Part shown: positions 27,652-35,122 of the stretch, piece by piece
How the letters are laid out: each line of letters opens with the position of its first letter
Position numbering within the stretch: the stretch's first letter is position 1
NCBI GenBank assembly: GCA_001805575.1
Contig: MHGN01000063.1
Coordinates: forward strand, 1 to 50,240
Direction: 5' to 3'
Length of the DNA: 50,240 bases
Source of the DNA: Omnitrophica WOR_2 bacterium RIFCSPHIGHO2_02_FULL_45_21
Lineage (GTDB): Bacteria > Omnitrophota > Gorgyraeia > Gygaellales > UBA12090
Notes under the pieces: generated by a model
Databases searched by the model: none
Told to the model about the DNA's origin: nothing
The model's input: the letters and a program-made list of their open reading frames with translations, nothing else
Program-made: the position numbers and the translations under genes

Positions 27652-28875
27652 TTAATCCAGATAGGTTACCTGCGCCGTATCCCCCGGACGCAGGTTTTCC
27701 AGTTCCTCCGGCAGCTCCATAATCCCATTAGCCAGAACCATTGATTTCAATATTCCTGAACCCTGAGGCCCAGTCAAAGAGGCATAAAGCGTGCCGTTTT
27801 TATTTTCTAAGACTACGCGTAAGAAATAGCGCAGGCCCATTTTCTTCTGAAAATCTTCTCTAAAAATTGCAGGCAGATGAAACCTGAAAATTTCTTTTGC
27901 TCCTGTCATTTTTAAAAGCGCAGGCCGCACGAACTGCTCAAAAGTTACCATACTAGAAACCGGGTTTCCCGGAAGGCCGAAAATAGGAATTTTATCTATC
28001 ATCCCGAAAGCCAAGGGCTTGCCCGGCTTCATTGCCACCCGCCAGAATTTCATCGTAGTACCTAATTTTTTTAAGACGTCCTTAACGAAATCGTAATCCC
28101 CCACTGAAATACCACCTGAGACTAAAAGCATATCGGCACGTAAACCTTTTCTGATTTTCTGCTCTAATTCTTTTCTCTCATCCCTGGCAATCCCTAAGAA
28201 GACAGGGACAGCTCCTGCCCTCTGCGCCTGGGCATATAATGAATAGGTATTGGAATTGCGAATCTTTCCGGGAACAAGCCTTTGATTTATTTCTACCAAC
28301 TCATCCCCGGTAGCCAAAATTGCCGCTTTCGGCTTTCTGTATACCTTTATTTTGCTAACCCCTAAAGATGCCAACATTCCAATATATCCTGATTTTAAGA
28401 TGTCGCCTTTTCTAATGACCACTTCGCCTTTTTTTACATCCTCTCCCGCATAGCGCACATTCTCACCCTTCTTCACTTCACGAAATATTCTTACAAATTC
28501 TTCTTTTCTTTTACTTGACACTTTTTGACTGTCTTCTGCCATCACCACGCTATCCGCGCCTTTGGGAATAGGGGCCCCGGTCATAATCCGTATCGCCTGA
28601 TTATTCCCTATCTTCTTTGCAGTAGTATATCCGGCAGCTAAATCCGAAATTACTTCAAAAACCCTGGGATTTTCACGCGCTGCGCCGGCGGAATCCTCCG
28701 CTCTTACGGCAAAGCCATCCATTGCGCTATTATCAAAAGGCGGAATATTCTCTTTGGCTCTTATATCAACAGCAGAAACTCTGCCTGAGCAGGAATCAAG
28801 ATTAATCAGCTCGGTTTCTTTTACGGGCGAGATATTTTTAAGGATAATTTTTCTGGCTTGGCTTACGTTTATCAT
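27652..28875 (-). CDS. moeA: Molybdopterin molybdenumtransferase MoeA
   Basis: PPFDNSAMDGFAV; IMTGAPIPKGADSVV; GDELVEINQ; VSGGISVGDYDFV; GLPGNPVSSMVTF. Confidence 0.95.
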   Translation of the reverse strand: MINVSQARKIILKNISPVKETELINLDSCSGRVSAVDIRAKENIPPFDNSAMDGFAVRAEDSAGAARENPRVFEVISDLAAGYTTAKKIGNNQAIRIMTGAPIPKGADSVVMAEDSQKVSSKRKEEFVRIFREVKKGENVRYAGEDVKKGEVVIRKGDILKSGYIGMLASLGVSKIKVYRKPKAAILATGDELVEINQRLVPGKIRNSNTYSLYAQAQRAGAVPVFLGIARDERKELEQKIRKGLRADMLLVSGGISVGDYDFVKDVLKKLGTTMKFWRVAMKPGKPLAFGMIDKIPIFGLPGNPVSSMVTFEQFVRPALLKMTGAKEIFRFHLPAIFREDFQKKMGLRYFLRVVLENKNGTLYASLTGPQGSGILKSMVLANGIMELPEELENLRPGDTAQVTYLD

Positions 28876-28910
28876 TTAATTTTGATTAGAGGGTTTTTTC
28901 TTCCATACTT

Positions 28911-28926
28911 TGTGAAATATTTCACA
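28911..28926. promoter_or_regulatory. CRP/FNR-family-like site TGTGA-N6-TCACA upstream of moeA
   Basis: TGTGAAATATTTCACA, perfect palindrome. Confidence 0.6.
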
Positions 28927-28985
28927 TTAGAGCTGTAATAAAAAAGTGCATTTCTTCTGCACATCTGCTTCTATTTACAAAAGGA

Positions 28986-29014
28986 ATAATACCAAAGAAA
29001 ATAGCGCTTGTCAA
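28986..29014 (-). promoter_or_regulatory. Sigma70-like promoter upstream of moeA operon
   Basis: Minus strand TTGACA (29014-29009), 17-bp spacer, TATTAT (28991-28986). Confidence 0.7.
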
Positions 29015-29057
29015 GAGAAATTTTAAAAAGTTCCGAAATATTCTGCGCCGAGTTAAA

Positions 29058-29507
29058 TCACCCCGTCCCATTGTCCTTTTCCTTTGGATTAAAAGATGTC
29101 TTTTTGAATTCTTTGAGTGTGTTTAGTACCTTATAGGCGCAGTCGTCCATCAATTTAGAAAGCCCGGTTATCAACGCGTTAAGTTCTCTTTGGCTTTTGG
29201 CGTGAAGCATTGTGTAGAAACCGAAGGGCCAGAGGCGGCTGGATTTGCGTAGATAAATATGGCTTATCTGGTCTTTATTCCTGAGCTGACAGGAGAGTTT
29301 CCGGCTAAGAGATGATTTTTCCCAGGCAATAAGGGCATTATGGCTAAATCCTAACTTTTGATGGTTGACAATGGCGGTGAACCTGCGGATTTTCCCCAGA
29401 CGCAAATCCTCTTTTATTTTCTTTAACCGGTCTTTGCTAAAAGGCCGGGATGTTATTTCTATGTCCATGATGCTCATCTTGACTCCTGACACATCCTGCC
29501 TGCTCAA
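29058..29507 (-). CDS. ahbB: Siroheme decarboxylase subunit, AhbB-like (Lrp/AsnC fold)
   Basis: IRRFTAIVNHQKLGFSHNALIAW; SHIYLRKSSRLWPFGFYTMLHAKSQRELNALI. Listed start is TTG; MSIMDIEI is an alternative start. Confidence 0.75.
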   Translation of the reverse strand: MSRQDVSGVKMSIMDIEITSRPFSKDRLKKIKEDLRLGKIRRFTAIVNHQKLGFSHNALIAWEKSSLSRKLSCQLRNKDQISHIYLRKSSRLWPFGFYTMLHAKSQRELNALITGLSKLMDDCAYKVLNTLKEFKKTSFNPKEKDNGTG

Positions 29508-29550
29508 GCAGACAAGGATATCTGATACTAAAAATATGGCCTATCCCGAA

Positions 29551-30021
29551 TTATGGTTTAAATACGGTTTTAATCTTTATCATCTTAATCGTGGGCAAAT
29601 TAACCACTGCTTTTATGCCGCTTCTCTCTTTTATGGTTCGGATGATTTCATCGCTCCTTCTCTGGGTGGGGCAAATCAGGGTAAACCAGAGGTTGTAGAT
29701 ATCGTCTTTTCTTAAATAGTTATGGGTTACTTCCTTAAAACTATTTATTATCTCAACTATCTTTTTTAATTTACCCTCCGGCGCCGATATACCGATTAAA
29801 GTACGTTTAAAGCCGCTGGCGTCAGGATTATAAATAGGCCCAATGCGCTTGATAATACCCAATGACTTAAGGCGCTTAATTCTGGAAATAACTTCTTCTT
29901 CGGATAAGCCAAGCTCCTTTCCTAACTTTTGAAAAGGCCTTAAAACCAGAGGAAAGCTCTCCTGCAAAAGAATAACGAGCTTTTTATCCAGTTCATCTAA
30001 TTTTGAGATTAAATCAGCCAC
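29551..30021 (-). CDS. ahbA: Siroheme decarboxylase subunit, AhbA-like (Lrp/AsnC fold)
   Basis: LDELDKKLVILLQESFPLVLRPFQKLGKELGLSEEEVISRIKRLKSLGIIKRIGPIYN; THNYLRKDDIYNLWFTL. Confidence 0.8.
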   Translation of the reverse strand: MADLISKLDELDKKLVILLQESFPLVLRPFQKLGKELGLSEEEVISRIKRLKSLGIIKRIGPIYNPDASGFKRTLIGISAPEGKLKKIVEIINSFKEVTHNYLRKDDIYNLWFTLICPTQRRSDEIIRTIKERSGIKAVVNLPTIKMIKIKTVFKP

Positions 30022-30053
30022 AAGAAAATCACCTCAGGCAGATGGCTTTTATC

Positions 30054-30127
30054 GCCGGTTTGCTTTGCGCACAGCAAAGCAGGCGGAGATAGGCCTGCCT
30101 ACCGGCAAGAAAGTATTTTTATACTTT
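30054..30127 (-). other. Structured 5' region upstream of ahbA-like gene
   Basis: Minus strand: AAAGTATAAAAATACTTT hairpin, then GCCGGT...ACCGGC enclosing GCAGGC/GCCTGC and TTTGC/GCAAA helices. Confidence 0.45.
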
Positions 30128-30136
30128 GCAGTAAAC

Positions 30137-30173
30137 AAAAAATCCTCCCTATTCTTAGCTTAAGAGAGGATTT
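30137..30173 (-). terminator. Intrinsic terminator after the 30205-38544 operon
   Basis: Minus strand AAATCCTC...GAGGATTT then T-run. Confidence 0.7.
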
Positions 30174-30204
30174 GAACAAATCTAACTCTGTTTGTCAAAT
30201 ATGC

Positions 30205-30603
30205 TTATTCTACGAGCAGCTTGCCGTTCATCTGCATATGCTCCTCAGAGCACCAGGCCGTGCACATAAAAGGAAAGCTTCCTCTTTTGTCAGCGACAAA
30301 GGTAACCTCAACCACCTCCCCGGCTTTTATCTCGCTCGAGCTCGGTTCAGTATCAAAATCCGGGAGCGCAAAACCGTGGCTTACGGTCTCGATGTTGCGG
30401 ATGTGCAGTTTTATCTTTTTTCCATAAGGGACTTTGAGCTCTTTAGGATACCAATTCCCGTTATTCGGCGAGCGGGCGATAAGCTCAACAAAAAAATATT
30501 CCGCACTCCGCCTGCGGTAAGACTCATAGGAAAAAACTGCCGCAATCGTTCCGATGGTAACCAGTATCATTAGTGTCACTGCGATGAATTCGTTTCTTTT
30601 CAT
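30205..30603 (-). CDS. CuA-type cupredoxin with membrane anchor
   Basis: C-x3-C-x3-H-x2-M motif in FMCTAWCSEEHMQMNGKLLV; ETVSHGFALPDF. Confidence 0.85.
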   Translation of the reverse strand: MKRNEFIAVTLMILVTIGTIAAVFSYESYRRRSAEYFFVELIARSPNNGNWYPKELKVPYGKKIKLHIRNIETVSHGFALPDFDTEPSSSEIKAGEVVEVTFVADKRGSFPFMCTAWCSEEHMQMNGKLLVE

Positions 30604-30607
30604 TATA

Positions 30608-32041
30608 TTAACCTATATACAGCCATAAAAATAATAATGTGGTTAAGGTCAAAAAGGTGAAGATGGGAATCCAGCCCCGCTTTGCCTCCTGAAGTCCGGG
30701 AAAGGTCTGCTTAGAAAGCCTGAACCCGTAGGCAAGCGAGAAAAGATAAAAGACGAGCAGGGTTATGCCCTGCAGATACCCTAAGGAGTGGGTAAAAACC
30801 GGCGTCCAGGGAACGTTCTTAGTTCCAAAGAGATTCCATCCCCAGGAGAACGGGTCAGATAAAATATGTAAAATATAGCTCCCATTGGGAAGAACTATCC
30901 CAAAGCTAAAGGCAATCCAGGCGCCTAAGCCAATAGGAATAAGCGTGTAGGAGAAATTTATAAAGAGCTTTTTCAAAGATACTTCTTTATTGCCGCTAAA
31001 AACTTTGGAGAGATAACTGAAGACAAAGAAAATACCCGGTATTACTAAAAGACAGAGAACGGTATGAAAAGTGATAAAGGTAAGATACCCCCTTAGGGTA
31101 GATGCCCTGACCATATCTTTAAGCACTCCCCAGGGCCCCTGCATACTCAGGAAAAATACCATTGCAATACCGAGCATAATGAATGACTTCCAGGCCTCAT
31201 CCAGACCCCTTTTATCATCCACCAATAAATCTGCTCCCGGCGGCCTGAGGTTAAAAGCCATATTGTCATATGGACAGCTCTTAAAACACTCTAAGCACAT
31301 CCCGCAGTAAGTATTCTTTCTAAAGCTAAAAGGGGCAAGGAGCCAGGGACAGCCATAGCCCTTTTCATTTCCCAAATAGCAGGTCTTAAGTTTATGCTCT
31401 TTACAGACCTGCGGGTCTTTGCTTCTAATCTCAGTCGTGGCAAACTGCGAATACAGCCCCTGGAAGCCGGATACCGGACAGACATACAAACAGAAACTGC
31501 GCTTTTCAAATATTAAGCCCATAATAAAGGCGATAAGAATGATTAATCCTAGAAGGATAAAAGTTGCCAGGGGCCTGACGGTAAAAAATCCGGAGAAAAA
31601 TGTGGTTACCAAGAAGAAGACATTCATTATCCACATATTCTTAAGCGCCTTTGGCCATTTTAGATTTAGCCCGCCCAATTTTCCCATATTCACTCCAAAG
31701 AGCGCTCCCCTTTGCGCCCATTCGCCGAATATCGGAAAAGGGCACATCAGACACCAGGCGCGGGATAAAACCGGAACCAGGACAAACATCAGCATTACCC
31801 ACCAGAGTATCCAGACAATCATAATACCGAAATTATAGTTTCCGGCTGAATAACCGCCTAAGAATCCGGCAAGCAATATAATCACAAAGATAAAGAGATT
31901 AAAGAGAATGGGCAACAGGGGAAACCAGCGGGATTTAAAAAGCGCCCTCACGGGCCTAAACTTGGTGAGTTCGAAGCGCCAGTCCAGGTCAACTAATCCG
32001 AATAACTTATCCTTGCTCATTTTCTTTTTTTCGGAAAACAA
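30608..32041 (-). CDS. Polytopic 4Fe-4S membrane protein (NapH/NosR polyferredoxin-like)
   Basis: CLYVCPVSGFQGLYSQF; TYCGMCLECFKSCPYDNMAF; multiple TM segments. Confidence 0.8.
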   Translation of the reverse strand: MFSEKKKMSKDKLFGLVDLDWRFELTKFRPVRALFKSRWFPLLPILFNLFIFVIILLAGFLGGYSAGNYNFGIMIVWILWWVMLMFVLVPVLSRAWCLMCPFPIFGEWAQRGALFGVNMGKLGGLNLKWPKALKNMWIMNVFFLVTTFFSGFFTVRPLATFILLGLIILIAFIMGLIFEKRSFCLYVCPVSGFQGLYSQFATTEIRSKDPQVCKEHKLKTCYLGNEKGYGCPWLLAPFSFRKNTYCGMCLECFKSCPYDNMAFNLRPPGADLLVDDKRGLDEAWKSFIMLGIAMVFFLSMQGPWGVLKDMVRASTLRGYLTFITFHTVLCLLVIPGIFFVFSYLSKVFSGNKEVSLKKLFINFSYTLIPIGLGAWIAFSFGIVLPNGSYILHILSDPFSWGWNLFGTKNVPWTPVFTHSLGYLQGITLLVFYLFSLAYGFRLSKQTFPGLQEAKRGWIPIFTFLTLTTLLFLWLYIG

Positions 32042-32477
32042 TAACTAAGCTTCCCAGTCCGATTAGAATAACCGCTGCGGCGGACATACTGAACCTGGAA
32101 TTCGGCTTGACCACTAAATATCCCACCATATAGGGATGAAACTCGCCGCAGGTAACCGAACAGCGAAAGCAAAATCTTCCCGGCTTATCCGCTGTAAATT
32201 TTAAAGAGCCGTCCTGCCCGGGATGGGCTGAAGTGCTGACGGCATATCCGTCTACAAAAAAACCGTGATGCACATCCTCGCTGATAAGTCGAATCCTCAC
32301 CAGGTCGCCTTTGTTAACTTCTATAATGTTAGGCGTATAAGAGAATTTTTTTGCCTTAACCTCAAAAAACTTCTCCGCTTGAGCAAAACTGCTCCCCGCC
32401 ATAAACCATAAACTACAAACTATAAACCAACAAAACACTTGACACTTGATTTTCATTTTATCTGAAGCTCCACCCAA
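32007..32477 (-). CDS. CuA-type cupredoxin, exported
   Basis: CFRCSVTCGEFHPYMVGYLVV (C-x3-C-x3-H-x2-M); VHHGFFVDGY; signal peptide and C-terminal TM. Confidence 0.85.
   Translation of the reverse strand: MGGASDKMKIKCQVFCWFIVCSLWFMAGSSFAQAEKFFEVKAKKFSYTPNIIEVNKGDLVRIRLISEDVHHGFFVDGYAVSTSAHPGQDGSLKFTADKPGRFCFRCSVTCGEFHPYMVGYLVVKPNSRFSMSAAAVILIGLGSLVIVFRKKENEQG
32401..32449. repeat. Heptanucleotide microsatellite encoding the cupredoxin signal peptide
   Basis: ATAAACC ATAAACT ACAAACT ATAAACC AACAAAA CACTTGA CACTTGA. Confidence 0.8.
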
Positions 32478-33340
32478 TCCGAAATGGACTTCCTCCCGCC
32501 CCGGTCGCCACTGGCGCCGTTCCAGACACTAAAGGCACAGAGTTTATTCTTCTCTGCTTGCCCCGCCGTTGGCGGGGCCTGTTCTAAATTAGCATCAACT
32601 TCCGGATCAGTGATAGCGATAGCGCGTTTAAATACCACCTGCCAGGTATTATCCGACCAAAAGCCTCTTCCCTGCACATTCTGAAGCTCTTTGGGGGTAA
32701 GAGTACCTACCCTAATGGCAATCAGGTCATTCACTGCCGATTTAGAAATGTCTTTAGAAACTACAAAAATCTCCTTTTCTTCAAACGGGTAATGATAATC
32801 CGCATAAACTTTTGTCTGCATCAGCTCATCGGTTGCGCCGGCCTTTTCCTGGCTCAACCAATACTCCCTATCCCGGCTTGCCTTCCAGTACCAGATATTG
32901 GACTTATGCATAAAACCCATCATAATAGTCGAGGCAGGTATGCCTTCTCCCATGGGGAACATCACCGCGCAGCCATCGGAAAAGGTATTGATTCCCGCAT
33001 CCCTATCCTCTGTATCGTCCTTCCAGCTGATGTAGAAATAGATATCTTTTTTATTGTGAAAGGCGCTTACTCTAAGCGGCGAAACCAAACTCTTGCCCCA
33101 GGGAAGCACAGTAACTTGCTGCATCAGCTCTATTTCTTCTCTGGGAAGGGATTGCCATATATCAGATACGCTAGCGGAAACATCGATTTCCTTATCTAGA
33201 AATTGAACCTCTAAAGTTACCTTCTTTGGCTTTTCAACTCTAACCGGAACTCCCCGAGAATGCCTTATTCCTATATAAACCAGCGCCGCGAACCCAATTA
33301 CCAATGCTATAGATATTAAGATAACGGTGGATTTTTTCAT
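32453..33340 (-). CDS. EbdC/SerC-like heme-binding gamma subunit of type II molybdoenzyme
   Basis: N-terminal anchor; VSAFHNKKDIYFYISWKDDTED; DGCAVMFPMGEG; HKSNIWYWKASRD; WQVVFKRAI. Confidence 0.8.
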   Translation of the reverse strand: MKKSTVILISIALVIGFAALVYIGIRHSRGVPVRVEKPKKVTLEVQFLDKEIDVSASVSDIWQSLPREEIELMQQVTVLPWGKSLVSPLRVSAFHNKKDIYFYISWKDDTEDRDAGINTFSDGCAVMFPMGEGIPASTIMMGFMHKSNIWYWKASRDREYWLSQEKAGATDELMQTKVYADYHYPFEEKEIFVVSKDISKSAVNDLIAIRVGTLTPKELQNVQGRGFWSDNTWQVVFKRAIAITDPEVDANLEQAPPTAGQAEKNKLCAFSVWNGASGDRGGRKSISDWVELQIK

Positions 33341-33349
33341 TTAATGAGG

Positions 33350-33446
33350 CCGCAGCTTATGGAGCCTCCGCTTTGCGGGGAGGCGAACATAAGTTGTTTG
33401 GCCGAATTATCCCGAAGCGTGCGCAGAAAATTTAAAATAAATTTTC
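33350..33446 (-). repeat. Two-hairpin palindromic repeat element, copy B
   Basis: Minus strand: GAAAATTT/AAATTTTC hairpin (33426-33446), GGGATAATTCG (33413-33403), AACTTATG...GCCTCC/GGAGGC...CATAAG hairpin (33356-33393). Confidence 0.75.
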
Positions 33447-34002
33447 AAGCGTTTACGCGAGGAATGTCAGATGCAATGAATTTTAAACATTCCTGCGCCG
33501 CTTGCGCATAAAAGCTGTCTTTATTCTTTGAAATTATCGCTCCGCTTATCTTCAGGAGCCCGGGATATAAATATTGCGCAAGAAATTTCTTCTGGGCCTC
33601 AACACAAATAGCAACTTTCTCCTTGTCCTCAAATTCCATAGCTCGTTGTGCCTTATAGACAAGATAATGCATGAATTCCAACTGGCAAGCCAAAGAATCT
33701 GCCCTGTCTTTATCCGGCTCTAAACCAAAGGCGCGATAAAAACCCATAATATCCGCTAAATGATTTACCCTTTGGAATTCGTTCTCCGCTAAATGCTCTG
33801 CCGCATAGAGCCAGATTGCTTCTAGCCGAAATAAGCGGTCGTATTCCTCAACTAATTTTCCCTTCTCAGAAGCTAATTCGGGAAAGAAAGCAAAAAAATC
33901 ATCTTGCGGATAAGAAAAGGCGACCGCGAATTTCTTATACTCAATTAACCTTAAGCTTTCCTCAGGTAACGCTGAATCTACGCACATTTCTTTCTTCATC
34001 AA
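33445..34002 (-). CDS. TorD/NarJ-like molybdoenzyme chaperone
   Basis: 185 aa alpha-helical; EYDRLFRLEAIWLYAAEHL...ADIMGFYRAFGLEPDKDRADSLACQLEFMHYLVYKAQRAM. Confidence 0.85.
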   Translation of the reverse strand: MMKKEMCVDSALPEESLRLIEYKKFAVAFSYPQDDFFAFFPELASEKGKLVEEYDRLFRLEAIWLYAAEHLAENEFQRVNHLADIMGFYRAFGLEPDKDRADSLACQLEFMHYLVYKAQRAMEFEDKEKVAICVEAQKKFLAQYLYPGLLKISGAIISKNKDSFYAQAAQECLKFIASDIPRVNA

Positions 34003-35122
34003 ATTCCTTGCGGATATAAATCGGCTCTTTCAGGGGAACCTTTACAATTTCCTTGCCCTGTTCATCATAGCCGGTAACAGAACCTTTCTCTATATCGCCT
34101 TCAACCTTAAAAGAGCGGGTAATCTTATCGGTAGAGCCCATGAGCATTAAAATCCCAATCAGCTTTTTATCCAGAGAGGCGCGGCGGTAATATTCTACCG
34201 CCTTCAGCGCCCCGGGGCCAAAGAGCTGAAGATTAAATTTATCCGGAACATTGATAGGAGGAATGTAATAGACATTAGGCTCTAAGCCGAATTGAGGATA
34301 CAAAGGAAGGGCAACTTTTTTAATATGGATAAGATAATCAAAGGGGTTATCTTCCCTTGCCTCATCGTATCTGCTCTTAAAACCAAAGAGCCGGATTTTG
34401 CCGATGCAATTGATCACGCACTGGGTCTGAATTCTTTCTTTGGCCGGGCTGTTTCCTTCTACACCCGGATAGCAGGCAATACATTTTTCCGATTTTCCGG
34501 TTAATTCCCTGAAAAAGGTTTTCTTATACGGACAGGCTTTTATACATTCCTGATATCCGCGGCATCTTTTCTGGTCAATCAAAACAATTCCGTCTTCTTC
34601 TCTCTTATAGATTGCCTTTCTGGAACAAGCGGCGACACAGGCCGGATAGGTGCAGTGATTACAGATTCTCTGCAAATAAAACATCCAGGGCTGATGGGGA
34701 ATCTTGATATAATCCTTATCCTTGATTGCGCTGCTTACCTCATCCTCTCCGAGATTGGGATAGAGATAATCATTTTCCTCGGGGTGCCAGCCTAAAACCT
34801 CTTCACCAAAGCCGGCTGATTCAAATATGGTTTTACCTTTGTACTTCCAGCCGCTCCAATCTTGCGGCCCTAACTTTTCCAAAAGCCGTACATCCCAGCC
34901 CAGAGGATAAAATCCCCAGGGCTTGGTCTCAACGTTGTTCCACCACATATATTCCTGGCCCTTGCCGGCGGTCCAGGCATTCTTACAGGCAAAGGTGCAG
35001 GTTTGGCAGGCAATGCATTTATTGGTATCAAAAATCCAGGCCGCCTGCTTTTTGGGTCGGCTCTCGGGATATTTATACTCCATTTTCCGATTGAGCTGCC
35101 AGTTATAAACCTTGTGGCTCAT
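33962..35122 (-). CDS. NarH/NxrB-like 4Fe-4S beta subunit
   Basis: WIFDTNKCIACQTCTFACKNAWTAGKGQEYMWWNNVETKPWGFYP; CNHCTYPACVAAC; CRGYQECIKACPYKK. Confidence 0.92.
   Translation of the reverse strand: MSHKVYNWQLNRKMEYKYPESRPKKQAAWIFDTNKCIACQTCTFACKNAWTAGKGQEYMWWNNVETKPWGFYPLGWDVRLLEKLGPQDWSGWKYKGKTIFESAGFGEEVLGWHPEENDYLYPNLGEDEVSSAIKDKDYIKIPHQPWMFYLQRICNHCTYPACVAACSRKAIYKREEDGIVLIDQKRCRGYQECIKACPYKKTFFRELTGKSEKCIACYPGVEGNSPAKERIQTQCVINCIGKIRLFGFKSRYDEAREDNPFDYLIHIKKVALPLYPQFGLEPNVYYIPPINVPDKFNLQLFGPGALKAVEYYRRASLDKKLIGILMLMGSTDKITRSFKVEGDIEKGSVTGYDEQGKEIVKVPLKEPIYIRKEFDEERNVRRFSVT

Noticed and set aside
28941-28962. moeA leader hairpin as a confirmed attenuator
   Set aside because: Only a 5-bp stem before T6; kept as part of the leader hypothesis, not called as a terminator.
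34726-35094. Plus-strand 122-aa ORF and other antisense ORFs of 60-140 aa throughout (for example 8282-8650, 31419-31838, 32792-33199)
   Set aside because: All are antisense to strongly supported conserved genes; no recognisable domains.
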